Positions 42,101 through 54,363 of a stretch of DNA of 64,000 nucleotides are shown one piece after another (position 1 is the first letter of the stretch; each line of letters opens with the position of its first letter). The DNA lies in assembly GCF_020379485.1 (NCBI RefSeq), contig NW_026015153.1:24587-88586 (forward strand), in the 5' to 3' direction. The translations under genes and the position numbers were made by a program. The notes under the pieces were generated by a model. It ran no database searches. It worked only from the letters and a program-made list of their open reading frames with translations, and was not told where the DNA came from. This DNA is from Brassica napus (Eukaryota > Streptophyta > Magnoliopsida > Brassicales > Brassicaceae).

Positions 42101-45100
42101 GATAACTTCTTCATCCCAACTCCTATGAGATTTATTCAACTTCCTGGTGATTCTCCACCACTTTATGTATCCAAATCAAGCTTCTTACAAAGTGATTCAT
42201 CCTGGTTTGATTGGAACGACGAAGAAGCTGTGCTATTCCCAAACTGGGAAACTGGAATCACCTGATTTGAAAGTGGGATAACTTCTTCATCCAACTCCTA
42301 TGAGATTTATTAAACTTCCTGGTGATTCTCCACCACTTTATGTATCCAAATCAAGCTTTTCACAAAGTGATTCATCCTGGTTTGATTGGAACGACGAAGA
42401 AGCTGTGCTATTCCCAAACTGGAAAACTGGAATCACCTGATTTGAAAGTGGGATAACTTCTTCTTGCCAACTCCTATGAGATTTATTCAACTTCCTGGTG
42501 ATTCTCCACCACTTTATGTATCCAAATCAAGCTTCTTACAAAGTGATTCATCCTGGTTTGATTGGAACGACGAAGAAGCTGTGCTATTCCCAAACTGGGA
42601 AACTGGAATCACCTGATTTGAAAGTGGGATAACTTCTTCATCCCAACTCCTATGAGATTTATTAAACTTCCTGGTGATTCTCCACCACTTTATGTATCCA
42701 AATCAAGCTTTTCACAAAGTGATTCATCCTGGTTTGATTGGAACGACGAAGAAGCTGTGCTATTCCCAAACTGGAAACTGGAATCACCTGATTTGAAAGT
42801 GGGATAACTTCTTCATACCAACTCCTATGAGATTTATTCAACTTCCTGGTGATTCTCCACCACTTTATGTATCCAAATCAAGCTTCTTACAAAGTGATTC
42901 ATCCTGGTTTGATTGGAACGACGAAGAAGCTGTGCTATTCCCAAACTGGGAAACTGGAATCACCTGATTTGAAAGTGGGATAACTTCTTCATGCCAACTC
43001 CTATGAGATTTATTCAACTTCCTGGTGATTCTCCACCACTTTATGTATCCAAATCAAGCTTTTCACAAAGTGATTCATCCTGGTTTGATTGGAACGACGA
43101 AGAAGCTGTGCTATTCCCAAACTGGAAACTGGAATCACCTGATTTGAAAGTGGGATAACTTCTTCATGCCAACTCCTATGAGATTTATTCAACTTCCTGG
43201 TGATTCTCCACCACTTTATGTATCCAAATCAAGCTTCTTACAAAGTGATTCATCCTGGTTTGATTGGAACGACGAAGAAGCTGTGCTATTCCCAAACTGG
43301 GAAACTGGAATCACCTGATTTGAAAGTGGGATAACTTCTTCATGCCAACTCCTATGAGATTTATTCAACTTCCTGGTGATTCTCCACCACTTTATGTATC
43401 CAAATCAAGCTTCTTACAAAGTGATTCATCCTGGTTTGATTGGAACGACGAAGAAGCTGTGCTATTCCCAAACTGGGAAACTGGAATCACCTGATTTGAA
43501 AGTGGGATAACTTCTTCATCCCAACTCCTATGAGATTTATTCAACTTCCTGGTGATTCTCCACCACTTTATGTATCCAAATCAAGCTTCTTACAAAGTGA
43601 TTCATCCTGGTTTGATTGGAACGACGAAGAAGCTGTGCTATTCCCAAACTGGGAAACTGGAATCACCTGATTTGAAAGTGGGATAACTTCTTCATGCCAA
43701 CTCCTATGAGATTTATTCAACTTCCTGGTGATTCTCCACCACTTTATGTATCCAAATCAAGCTTCTTACAAAGTGATTCATCCTGGTTTGATTGGAACGA
43801 CGAAGAAGCTGTGCTATTCCCAAACTGGGAAACTGGAATCACCTGATTTGAAAGTGGGATAACTTCTTCATCCCAACTCCTATGAGATTTATTCAACTTC
43901 CTGGTGATTCTCCACCACTTTATGTATCCAAATCAAGCTTTTCACAAAGTGATTCATCCTGGTTTGATTGGAACGACGAAGAAGCTGTGCTATTCCCAAA
44001 CTGGAAACTGGAATCACCTGATTTGAAAGTGGGATAACTTCTTCATGCCAACTCCTATGAGATTTATTCAACTTCCTGGTGATTCTCCACCACTTTATGT
44101 ATCCAAATCAAGCTTCTTACAAAGTGATTCATCCTGGTTTGATTGGAACGACGAAGAAGCTGTGCTATTCCCAAACTGGGAAACTGGAATCACCTGATTT
44201 GAAAGTGGGATAACTTCTTCATGCCAACTCCTATGAGATTTATTCAACTTCCTGGTGATTCTCCACCACTTTATGTATCCAAATCAAGCTTTTCACAAAG
44301 TGATTCATCCTGGTTTGATTGGAACGACGAAGAAGCTGTGCTATTCCCAAACTGGGAAACTGGAATCACCTGATTTGAAAGTGGGATAACTTCTTCATGC
44401 CAACTCCTATGAGATTTATTCAACTTCCTGGTGATTCTCCACCACTTTATGTATCCAAATCAAGCTTTTCACAAAGTGATTCATCCTGGTTTGATTGGAA
44501 CGACGAAGAAGCTGTGCTATTCCCAAACTGGAAACTGGAATCACCTGATTTGAAAGTGGGATAACTTCTTCATGCCAACTCCTATGAGATTTATTCAACT
44601 TCCTGGTGATTCTCCACCACTTTATGTATCCAAATCAAGCTTCTTACAAAGTGATTCATCCTGGTTTGATTGGAACGACGAAGAAGCTGTGCTATTCCCA
44701 AACTGGGAAACTGGAATCACCTGATTTGAAAGTGGGATAACTTCTTCATGCCAACTCCTATGAGATTTATTCAACTTCCTGGTGATTCTCCACCACTTTA
44801 TGTATCCAAATCAAGCTTCTTACAAAGTGATTCATCCTGGTTTGATTGGAACGACGAAGAAGCTGTGCTATTCCCAAACTGGGAAACTGGAATCACCTGA
44901 TTTGAAAGTGGGATAACTTCTTCATCCCAACTCCTATGAGATTTATTCAACTTCCTGGTGATTCTCCACCACTTTATGTATCCAAATCAAGCTTCTTACA
45001 AAGTGATTCATCCTGGTTTGATTGGAACGACGAAGAAGCTGTGCTATTCCCAAACTGGGAAACTGGAATCACCTGATTTGAAAGTGGGATAACTTCTTCA

Positions 45101-48100
45101 TGCCAACTCCTATGAGATTTATTCAACTTCCTGGTGATTCTCCACCACTTTATGTATCCAAATCAAGCTTTTCACAAAGTGATTCATCCTGGTTTGATTG
45201 GAACGACGAAGAAGCTGTGCTATTCCCAAACTGGGAAACTGGAATCACCTGATTTGAAAGTGGGATAACTTCTTCATGCCAACTCCTATGAGATTTATTC
45301 AACTTCCTGGTGATTCTCCACCACTTTATGTATCCAAATCAAGCTTCTTACAAAGTGATTCATCCTGGTTTGATTGGAACGACGAAGAAGCTGTGCTATT
45401 CCCAAACTGGGAAACTGGAATCACCTGATTTGAAAGTGGGATAACTTCTTCATCCCAACTCCTATGAGATTTATTCAACTTCCTGGTGATTCTCCACCAC
45501 TTTATGTATCCAAATCAAGCTTCTTACAAAGTGATTCATCCTGGTTTGATTGGAACGACGAAGAAGCTGTGCTATTCCCAAACTGGGAAACTGGAATCAC
45601 CTGATTTGAAAGTGGGATAACTTCTTCATCCAACTCCTATGAGATTTATTCAACTTCCTGGTGATTCTCCACCACTTTATGTATCCAAATCAAGCTTTTC
45701 ACAAAGTGATTCATCCTGGTTTGATTGGAACGACGAAGAAGCTGTGCTATTCCCAAACTGGAAAACTGGAATCACCTGATTTGAAAGTGGGATAACTTCT
45801 TCATGCCAACTCCTATGAGATTTATTCAACTTCCTGGTGATTCTCCACCACTTTATGTATCCAAATCAAGCTTCTTACAAAGTGATTCATCCTGGTTTGA
45901 TTGGAACGACGAAGAAGCTGTGCTATTCCCAAACTGGGAAACTGGAATCACCTGATTTGAAAGTGGGATAACTTCTTCATCCCAACTCCTATGAGATTTA
46001 TTCAACTTTCCTGGTGATTCTCCACCACTTTATGTATCCAAATCAAGCTTTTCACAAAGTGATTCATCCTGGTTTGATTGGAACGACGAAGAAGCTGTGC
46101 TATTCCCAAACTGGAAACTGGAATCACCTGATTTGAAAGTGGGATAACTTCTTCATACCAACTCCTATGAGATTTATTCAACTTCCTGGTGATTCTCCAC
46201 CACTTTATGTATCCAAATCAAGCTTCTTACAAAGTGATTCATCCTGGTTTGATTGGAACGACGAAGAAGCTGTGCTATTCCCAAACTGGGAAACTGGAAT
46301 CACCTGATTTGAAAGTGGGATAACTTCTTCATGCCAACTCCTATGAGATTTATTCAACTTCCTGGTGATTCTCCACCACTTTATGTATCCAAATCAAGCT
46401 TTTCACAAAGTGATTCATCCTGGTTTGATTGGAACGACGAAGAAGCTGTGCTATTCCCAAACTGGAAACTGGAATCACCTGATTTGAAAGTGGGATAACT
46501 TCTTCATGCCAACTCCTATGAGATTTATTCAACTTCCTGGTGATTCTCCACCACTTTATGTATCCAAATCAAGCTTCTTACAAAGTGATTCATCCTGGTT
46601 TGATTGGAACGACGAAGAAGCTGTGCTATTCCCAAACTGGGAAACTGGAATCACCTGATTTGAAAGTGGGATAACTTCTTCATGCCAACTCCTATGAGAT
46701 TTATTCAACTTCCTGGTGATTCTCCACCACTTTATGTATCCAAATCAAGCTTCTTACAAAGTGATTCATCCTGGTTTGATTGGAACGACGAAGAAGCTGT
46801 GCTATTCCCAAACTGGGAAACTGGAATCACCTGATTTGAAAGTGGGATAACTTCTTCATCCCAACTCCTATGAGATTTATTCAACTTCCTGGTGATTCTC
46901 CACCACTTTATGTATCCAAATCAAGCTTCTTACAAAGTGATTCATCCTGGTTTGATTGGAACGACGAAGAAGCTGTGCTATTCCCAAACTGGGAAACTGG
47001 AATCACCTGATTTGAAAGTGGGATAACTTCTTCATGCCAACTCCTATGAGATTTATTCAACTTCCTGGTGATTCTCCACCACTTTATGTATCCAAATCAA
47101 GCTTCTTACAAAGTGATTCATCCTGGTTTGATTGGAACGACGAAGAAGCTGTGCTATTCCCAAACTGGGAAACTGGAATCACCTGATTTGAAAGTGGGAT
47201 AACTTCTTCATCCCAACTCCTATGAGTTTATTCAACTTCCTGGTGATTCTCCACCACTTTATGTATCCAAATCAAGCTTTTCACAAAGTGATTCATCCTG
47301 GTTTGATTGGAACGACGAAGAAGCTGTGCTATTCCCAAACTGGAAACTGGAATCACCTGATTTGAAAGTGGGATAACTTCTTCGCCAACTCCTATGAGAT
47401 TTATTCAACTTCCTGGTGATTCTCCACCACTTTATGTATCCAAATCAAGCTTCTTACAAAGTGATTCATCCTGGTTTGATTGGAACGACGAAGAAGCTGT
47501 GCTATTCCCAAACTGGGAAACTGGAATCACCTGATTTGAAAGTGGGATAACTTCTTCATGCCAACTCCTATGAGATTTATTCAACTTCCTGGTGATTCTC
47601 CACCACTTTATGTATCCAAATCAAGCTTTTCACAAAGTGATTCATCCTGGTTTGATTGGAACGACGAAGAAGCTGTGCTATTCCCAAACTGGGAAACTGG
47701 AATCACCTGATTTGAAAGTGGGATAACTTCTTCATGCCAACTCCTATGAGATTTATTCAACTTCCTGGTGATTCTCCACCACTTTATGTATCCAAATCAA
47801 GCTTCTTACAAAGTGATTCATCCTGGTTTGATTGGAACGACGAAGAAGCTGTGCTATTCCCAAACTGGGAAACTGGAATCACCTGATTTGAAAGTGGGAT
47901 AACTTCTTCATCCCAACTCCTATGAGATTTATTCAACTTCCTGGTGATTCTCCACCACTTTATGTATCCAAATCAAGCTTCTTACAAAGTGATTCATCCT
48001 GGTTTGATTGGAACGACGAAGAAGCTGTGCTATTCCCAAACTGGGAAACTGGAATCACCTGATTTGAAAGTGGGATAACTTCTTCATGCCAACTCCTATG

Positions 48101-51100
48101 AGATTTATTCAACTTCCTGGTGATTCTCCACCACTTTATGTATCCAAATCAAGCTTCTTACAAAGTGATTCATCCTGGTTTGATTGGAACGACGAAGAAG
48201 CTGTGCTATTCCCAAACTGGGAAACTGGAATCACCTGATTTGAAAGTGGGATAACTTCTTCATCCCAACTCCTATGAGATTTATTCAACTTCCTGGTGAT
48301 TCTCCACCACTTTATGTATCCAAATCAAGCTTCTTACAAAGTGATTCATCCTGGTTTGATTGGAACGACGAAGAAGCTGTGCTATTCCCAAACTGGGAAA
48401 CTGGAATCACCTGATTTGAAAGTGGGATAACTTCTTCATCCCAACTCCTATGAGATTTATTCAACTTCCTGGTGATTCTCCACCACTTTATGTATCCAAA
48501 TCAAGCTTTTCACAAAGTGATTCATCCTGGTTTGATTGGAACGACGAAGAAGCTGTGCTATTCCCAAACTGGGAAACTGGAATCACCTGATTTGAAAGTG
48601 GGATAACTTCTTCATGCCAACTCCTATGAGATTTATTCAACTTCCTGGTGATTCTCCACCACTTTATGTATCCAAATCAAGCTTCTTACAAAGTGATTCA
48701 TCCTGGTTTGATTGGAACGACGAAGAAGCTGTGCTATTCCCAAACTGGGAAACTGGAATCACCTGATTTGAAAGTGGGATAACTTCTTCATGCCAACTCC
48801 TATGAGATTTATTCAACTTCCTGGTGATTCTCCACCACTTTATGTATCCAAATCAAGCTTCTTACAAAGTGATTCATCCTGGTTTGATTGGAACGACGAA
48901 GAAGCTGTGCTATTCCCAAACTGGGAAACTGGAATCACCTGATTTGAAAGTGGGATAACTTCTTCATGCCAACTCCTATGAGATTTATTCAACTTCCTGG
49001 TGATTCTCCACCACTTTATGTATCCAAATCAAGCTTCTTACAAAGTGATTCATCCTGGTTTGATTGGAACGACGAAGAAGCTGTGCTATTCCCAAACTGG
49101 GAAACTGGAATCACCTGATTTGAAAGTGGGATAACTTCTTCATGCCAACTCCTATGAGATTTATTCAACTTCCTGGTGATTCTCCACCACTTTATGTATC
49201 CAAATCAAGCTTCTTACAAAGTGATTCATCCTGGTTTGATTGGAACGACGAAGAAGCTGTGCTATTCCCAAACTGGGAAACTGGAATCACCTGATTTGAA
49301 AGTGGGATAACTTCTTCATCCCAACTCCTATGAGATTTATTCAACTTCCTGGTGATTCTCCACCACTTTATGTATCCAAATCAAGCTTCTTACAAAGTGA
49401 TTCATCCTGGTTTGATTGGAACGACGAAGAAGCTGTGCTATTCCCAAACTGGGAAACTGGAATCACCTGATTTGAAAGTGGGATAACTTCTTCATGCCAA
49501 CTCCTATGAGATTTATTCAACTTCCTGGTGATTCTCCACCACTTTATGTATCCAAATCAAGCTTCTTACAAAGTGATTCATCCTGGTTTGATTGGAACGA
49601 CGAAGAAGCTGTGCTATTCCCAAACTGGGAAACTGGAATCACCTGATTTGAAAGTGGGATAACTTCTTCATGCCAACTCCTATGAGATTTATTCAACTTC
49701 CTGGTGATTCTCCACCACTTTATGTATCCAAATCAAGCTTCTCACAAAGTGATTCATCCTGGTTTGATTGGAACGACGAAGAAGCTGTGCTATTCCCAAA
49801 CTGGAAACTAGAATCACCTGATTTGAAAGTGGGATAACTTCGTCATGCCAACTCCTATGAGATTTATTCAACTTCCTGGTGATTCTCCACCACTTTATGT
49901 ATCCAAATCAAGCTTCTTACAAAGTGATTCATCCTGGTTTGATTGGAACGACGAAGAAGCTGTGCTATTCCCAAACTGGGAAACTGGAATCACCTGATTT
50001 GAAAGTGGGATAACTTCTTCATGCCAACTCCTATGAGATTTATTCAACTTCCTGGTGATTCTCCACCACTTTATGTATCCAAATCAAGCTTCTTACAAAG
50101 TGATTCATCCTGGTTTGATTGGAACGACGAAGAAGCTGTGCTATTCCCAAACTGGGAAACTGGAATCACCTGATTTGAAAGTGGGATAACTTCTTCATCC
50201 CAACTCCTATGAGATTTATTCAACTTCCTGGTGATTCTCCACCACTTTATGTATCCAAATCAAGCTTCTTACAAAGTGATTCATCCTGGTTTGATTGGAA
50301 CGACGAAGAAGCTGTGCTATTCCCAAACTGGGAAACTGGAATCACCTGATTTGAAAGTGGGATAACTTCTTCATCCCAACTCCTATGAGATTTATTCAAC
50401 TTCCTGGTGATTCTCCACCACTTTATGTATCCAAATCAAGCTTCTTACAAAGTGATTCATCCTGGTTTGATTGGAACGACGAAGAAGCTGTGCTATTCCC
50501 AAACTGGGAAACTGGAATCACCTGATTTGAAAGTGGGATAACTTCTTCATGCCAACTCCTATGAGATTTATTCAACTTCCTGGTGATTCTCCACCACTTT
50601 ATGTATCCAAATCAAGCTTCTTACAAAGTGATTCATCCTGGTTTGATTGGAACGACGAAGAAGCTGTGCTATTCCCAAACTGGGAAACTGGAATCACCTG
50701 ATTTGAAAGTGGGATAACTTCTTCATCCAACTCCTATGAGATTTATTCAACTTCCTGGTGATTCTCCACCACTTTATGTATCCAAATCAAGCTTCTTACA
50801 AAGTGATTCATCCTGGTTTGATTGGAACGACGAAGAAGCTGTGCTATTCCCAAACTGGGAAACTGGAATCACCTGATTTGAAAGTGGGATAACTTCTTCA
50901 TCCAACTCCTATGAGATTTATTCAACTTCCTGGTGATTCTCCACCACTTTATGTATCCAAATCAAGCTTTTACAAAGTGATTCATCCTGGTTTGATTGGA
51001 ACGACGAAGAAGCTGTGCTATTCCCAAACTGGGAAACTGGAATCACCTGATTTGAAAGTGGGATAACTTCTTCATGCCAACTCCTATGAGATTTATTCAA

Positions 51101-53731
51101 CTTCCTGGTGATTCTCCACCACTTTATGTATCCAAATCAAGCTTCTTACAAAGTGATTCATCCTGGTTTGATTGGAACGACGAAGAAGCTGTGCTATTCC
51201 CAAACTGGGAAACTGGAATCACCTGATTTGAAAGTGGGATAACTTCTTCATCCCAACTCCTATGAGATTTATTCAACTTCCTGGTGATTCTCCACCACTT
51301 TATGTATCCAAATCAAGCTTCTTACAAAGTGATTCATCCTGGTTTGATTGGAACGACGAAGAAGCTGTGCTATTCCCAAACTGGGAAACTGGAATCACCT
51401 GATTTGAAAGTGGGATAACTTCTTCATCCCAACTCCTATGAGATTTATTCAACTTCCTGGTGATTCTCCACCACTTTATGTATCCAAATCAAGCTTCTTA
51501 CAAAGTGATTCATCCTGGTTTGATTGGAACGACGAAGAAGCTGTGCTATTCCCAAACTGGGAAACTGGAATCACCTGATTTGAAAGTGGGATAACTTCTT
51601 CATGCCAACTCCTATGAGATTTATTCAACTTCCTGGTGATTCTCCACCACTTTATGTATCCAAATCAAGCTTCTTACAAAGTGATTCATCCTGGTTTGAT
51701 TGGAACGACGAAGAAGCTGTGCTATTCCCAAACTGGGAAACTGGAATCACCTGATTTGAAAGTGGGATAACTTCTTCATGCCAACTCCTATGAGATTTAT
51801 TCAACTTCCTGGTGATTCTCCACCACTTTATGTATCCAAATCAAGCTTCTTACAAAGTGATTCATCCTGGTTTGATTGGAACGACGAAGAAGCTGTGCTA
51901 TTCCCAAACTGGGAAACTGGAATCACCTGATTTGAAAGTGGGATAACTTCTTCATCCCAACTCCTATGAGATTTATTCAACTTCCTGGTGATTCTCCACC
52001 ACTTTATGTATCCAAATCAAGCTTCTTACAAAGTGATTCATCCTGTTTGATTGGAACGACGAAGAAGCTGTGCTATTCCCAAACTGGGAAACTGGAATCA
52101 CCTGATTTGAAAGTGGGATAACTTCTTCATCCCAACTCCTATGAGATTTATTCAACTTCCTGGTGATTCTCCACCACTTTATGTATCCAAATCAAGCTTC
52201 TTACAAAGTGATTCATCCTGGTTTGATTGGAACGACGAAGAAGCTGTGCTATTCCCAAACTGGGAAACTGGAATCACCTGATTTGAAAGTGGGATAACTT
52301 CTTCATCCAACTCCTATGAGATTTATTCAACTTCCTGGTGATTCTCCACCACTTTATGTATCCAAATCAAGCTTCTTACAAAGTGATTCATCCTGGTTTG
52401 ATTGGAACGACGAAGAAGCTGTGCTATTCCCAAACTGGGAAACTGGAATCACCTGATTTGAAAGTGGGATAACTTCTTCATCCCAACTCCTATGAGATTT
52501 ATTCAACTTCCTGGTGATTCTCCACCACTTTATGTATCCAAATCAAGCTTCTTACAAAGTGATTCATCCTGGTTTGATTGGAACGACGAAGAAGCTGTGC
52601 TATTCCCAAACTGGGAAACTGGAATCACCTGATTTGAAAGTGGGATAACTTCTTCATCCCAACTCCTATGAGATTTATTCAACTTCCTGGTGATTCTCCA
52701 CCACTTTATGTATCCAAATCAAGCTTCTCACAAAGTGATTCATCCTGGTTTGATTGGAACGACGAAGAAGCTGTGCTATTCCCAAACTGGGAAACTGGAA
52801 TCACCTGATTTGAAAGTGGGATAACTTCTTCATGCCAACTCCTATGAGATTTATTCAACTTCCTGGTGATTCTCCACCACTTTATGTATCCAAATCAAGC
52901 TTCTTACAAAGTGATTCATCCTGGTTTGATTGGAACGACGAAGAAGCTGTGCTATTCCCAAACTGGGAAACTGGAATCACCTGATTTGAAAGTGGGATAA
53001 CTTCTTCATCCCAACTCCTATGAGATTTATTCAACTTCCTGGTGATTCTCCACACTTTATGTATCCAATCAAGCTTCTTACAAAGTGATTCATCCTGGTT
53101 TGATTGGAACGACGAAGAAGCTGTGCTATTCCCAAACTGGGAAACTGGAATCACCTGATTTGAAAGTGGGATAACTTCTTCATCCCAACTCCTATGAGAT
53201 TTATTCAACTTCCTGGTGATTCTCCACCACTTTATGTATCCAAATCAAGCTTCTTACAAAGTGATTCATCCTGGTTTGATTGGAACGACGAAGAAGCTGT
53301 GCTATTCCCAAACTGGGAAACTGGAATCACCTGATTTGAAAGTGGGATAACTTCTTCATGCCAACTCCTATGAGATTTATTCAACTTCCTGGTGATTCTC
53401 CACCACTTTATGTATCCAAATCAAGCTTCTTACAAAGTGATTCATCCTGGTTTGATTGGAACGACGAAGAAGCTGTCCTATTCCCAAACTGGGAAACTGG
53501 AATCACCTGATTTGAAAGTGGGATAACTTCTTCATCCCAACTCCTATGAGATTTATTCAACTTCCTGGTGATTCTCCACCACTTTATGTATCCAAATCAA
53601 GCTTCTTACAAAGTGATTCATCCTGGTTTGATTGGAACGACGAAGAAGCTGTCCTATTCCCAAACTGGGAAACTGGAATCACCTGATTAGAAAGTGGGAT
53701 AACTTCTTCATCCCAACTCCTATGAGATTTA
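36155..53731. repeat. CentBr-like 176-bp satellite array, main block (about 100 monomers)
   Basis: HindIII sites recur every 176 bp (for example 51315 and 51491). From about 39 kb the monomers are almost identical, differing at a few recurrent sites: CTTCTTACAAAG or CTTTTCACAAAG, CATCCCAACT or CATGCCAACT, AACTGGGAAACT or AACTGGAAACT. The first 2.3 kb repeat the edge block at 33158 onward. No gene is present; short open frames such as MNKSHRSWHEEVIPLSNQ on the minus strand are a by-product of the repeat. The array ends at ATTTA next to the Cop6 LTR. Confidence 0.95.
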
Positions 53732-54221
53732 TATTAGATTTTGTGATTCTAAAGACTGATTAATTTAATCTGAGAATTAAAAGAGATTCAGATTAAGACA
53801 AGAGAGAGACTAGAGAGAGAGACTCAAAACTCCATTAATTAATACTGATGAGGGTTTAACAGTATAATAAGAGATAGCAACAAGGGATTTCGAATGTATA
53901 AGCATGTGTAGTCAAAGGACAGGCTGGAACTCCTTTTGATCACTTGGCTGTGCTTTCTCACTGCTTGCACTAGTAGAAAAAGCATCCTCTCCTTGCCATC
54001 CAGCATCATACAGGCTTCAAAAGGCTCCCTTATCCTTCCTTATCCTTCTTGGTCGAGTTTTACTCTCTTCCCTTCACAAGTTACCTCTTCTCATGCCATC
54101 CGATATTCCCAAGTTGTTACTGTGGTTAAACTAAAGTTACCACAGTAAAAAACCCAAAGTTACTGTCTACTCCAACTCTCTCCTCTCTCAATATACAACA
54201 TTTATTCTCCTCATCTCAACA
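53732..54221 (-). repeat. Cop6 3' LTR (490 bp)
   Basis: In element orientation it runs TGTTGAGATGAGGAG…CAAAATCTAATA. It contains TTACTGTGGTTAA and TTACCACAGTAA near 54117-54150, the same motif pair as in Cop3 and Cop4 but in the opposite order. The outer boundary is set by the satellite junction; the second LTR is not visible. Confidence 0.82.
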
Positions 54222-54363
54222 CTCCCCTCAAGCTTGACATGTGGAACAATTCAAGCTTGGAAGGACCATGAGATCTCCCTCATTAAACCTCATTAAGGAA
54301 ACCCATTGGGACAAAACCTTAATGAGAAAAAGAGTAGAGATCACATGATCAGGCTTGGTATAG

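Noticed and set aside
33286..53208. Many 60-108-codon minus-strand open frames starting MNKSHRSW in the satellite
   Set aside because: They repeat with the monomer, change frame with each one-base variant, and have no start context or homology. They are by-products of the 176-bp repeat.
33158..53731. CRISPR-like or other direct repeat system
   Set aside because: The units are contiguous 176-bp satellite monomers with no short repeat and unique spacer pattern, and the context is a plant centromere.
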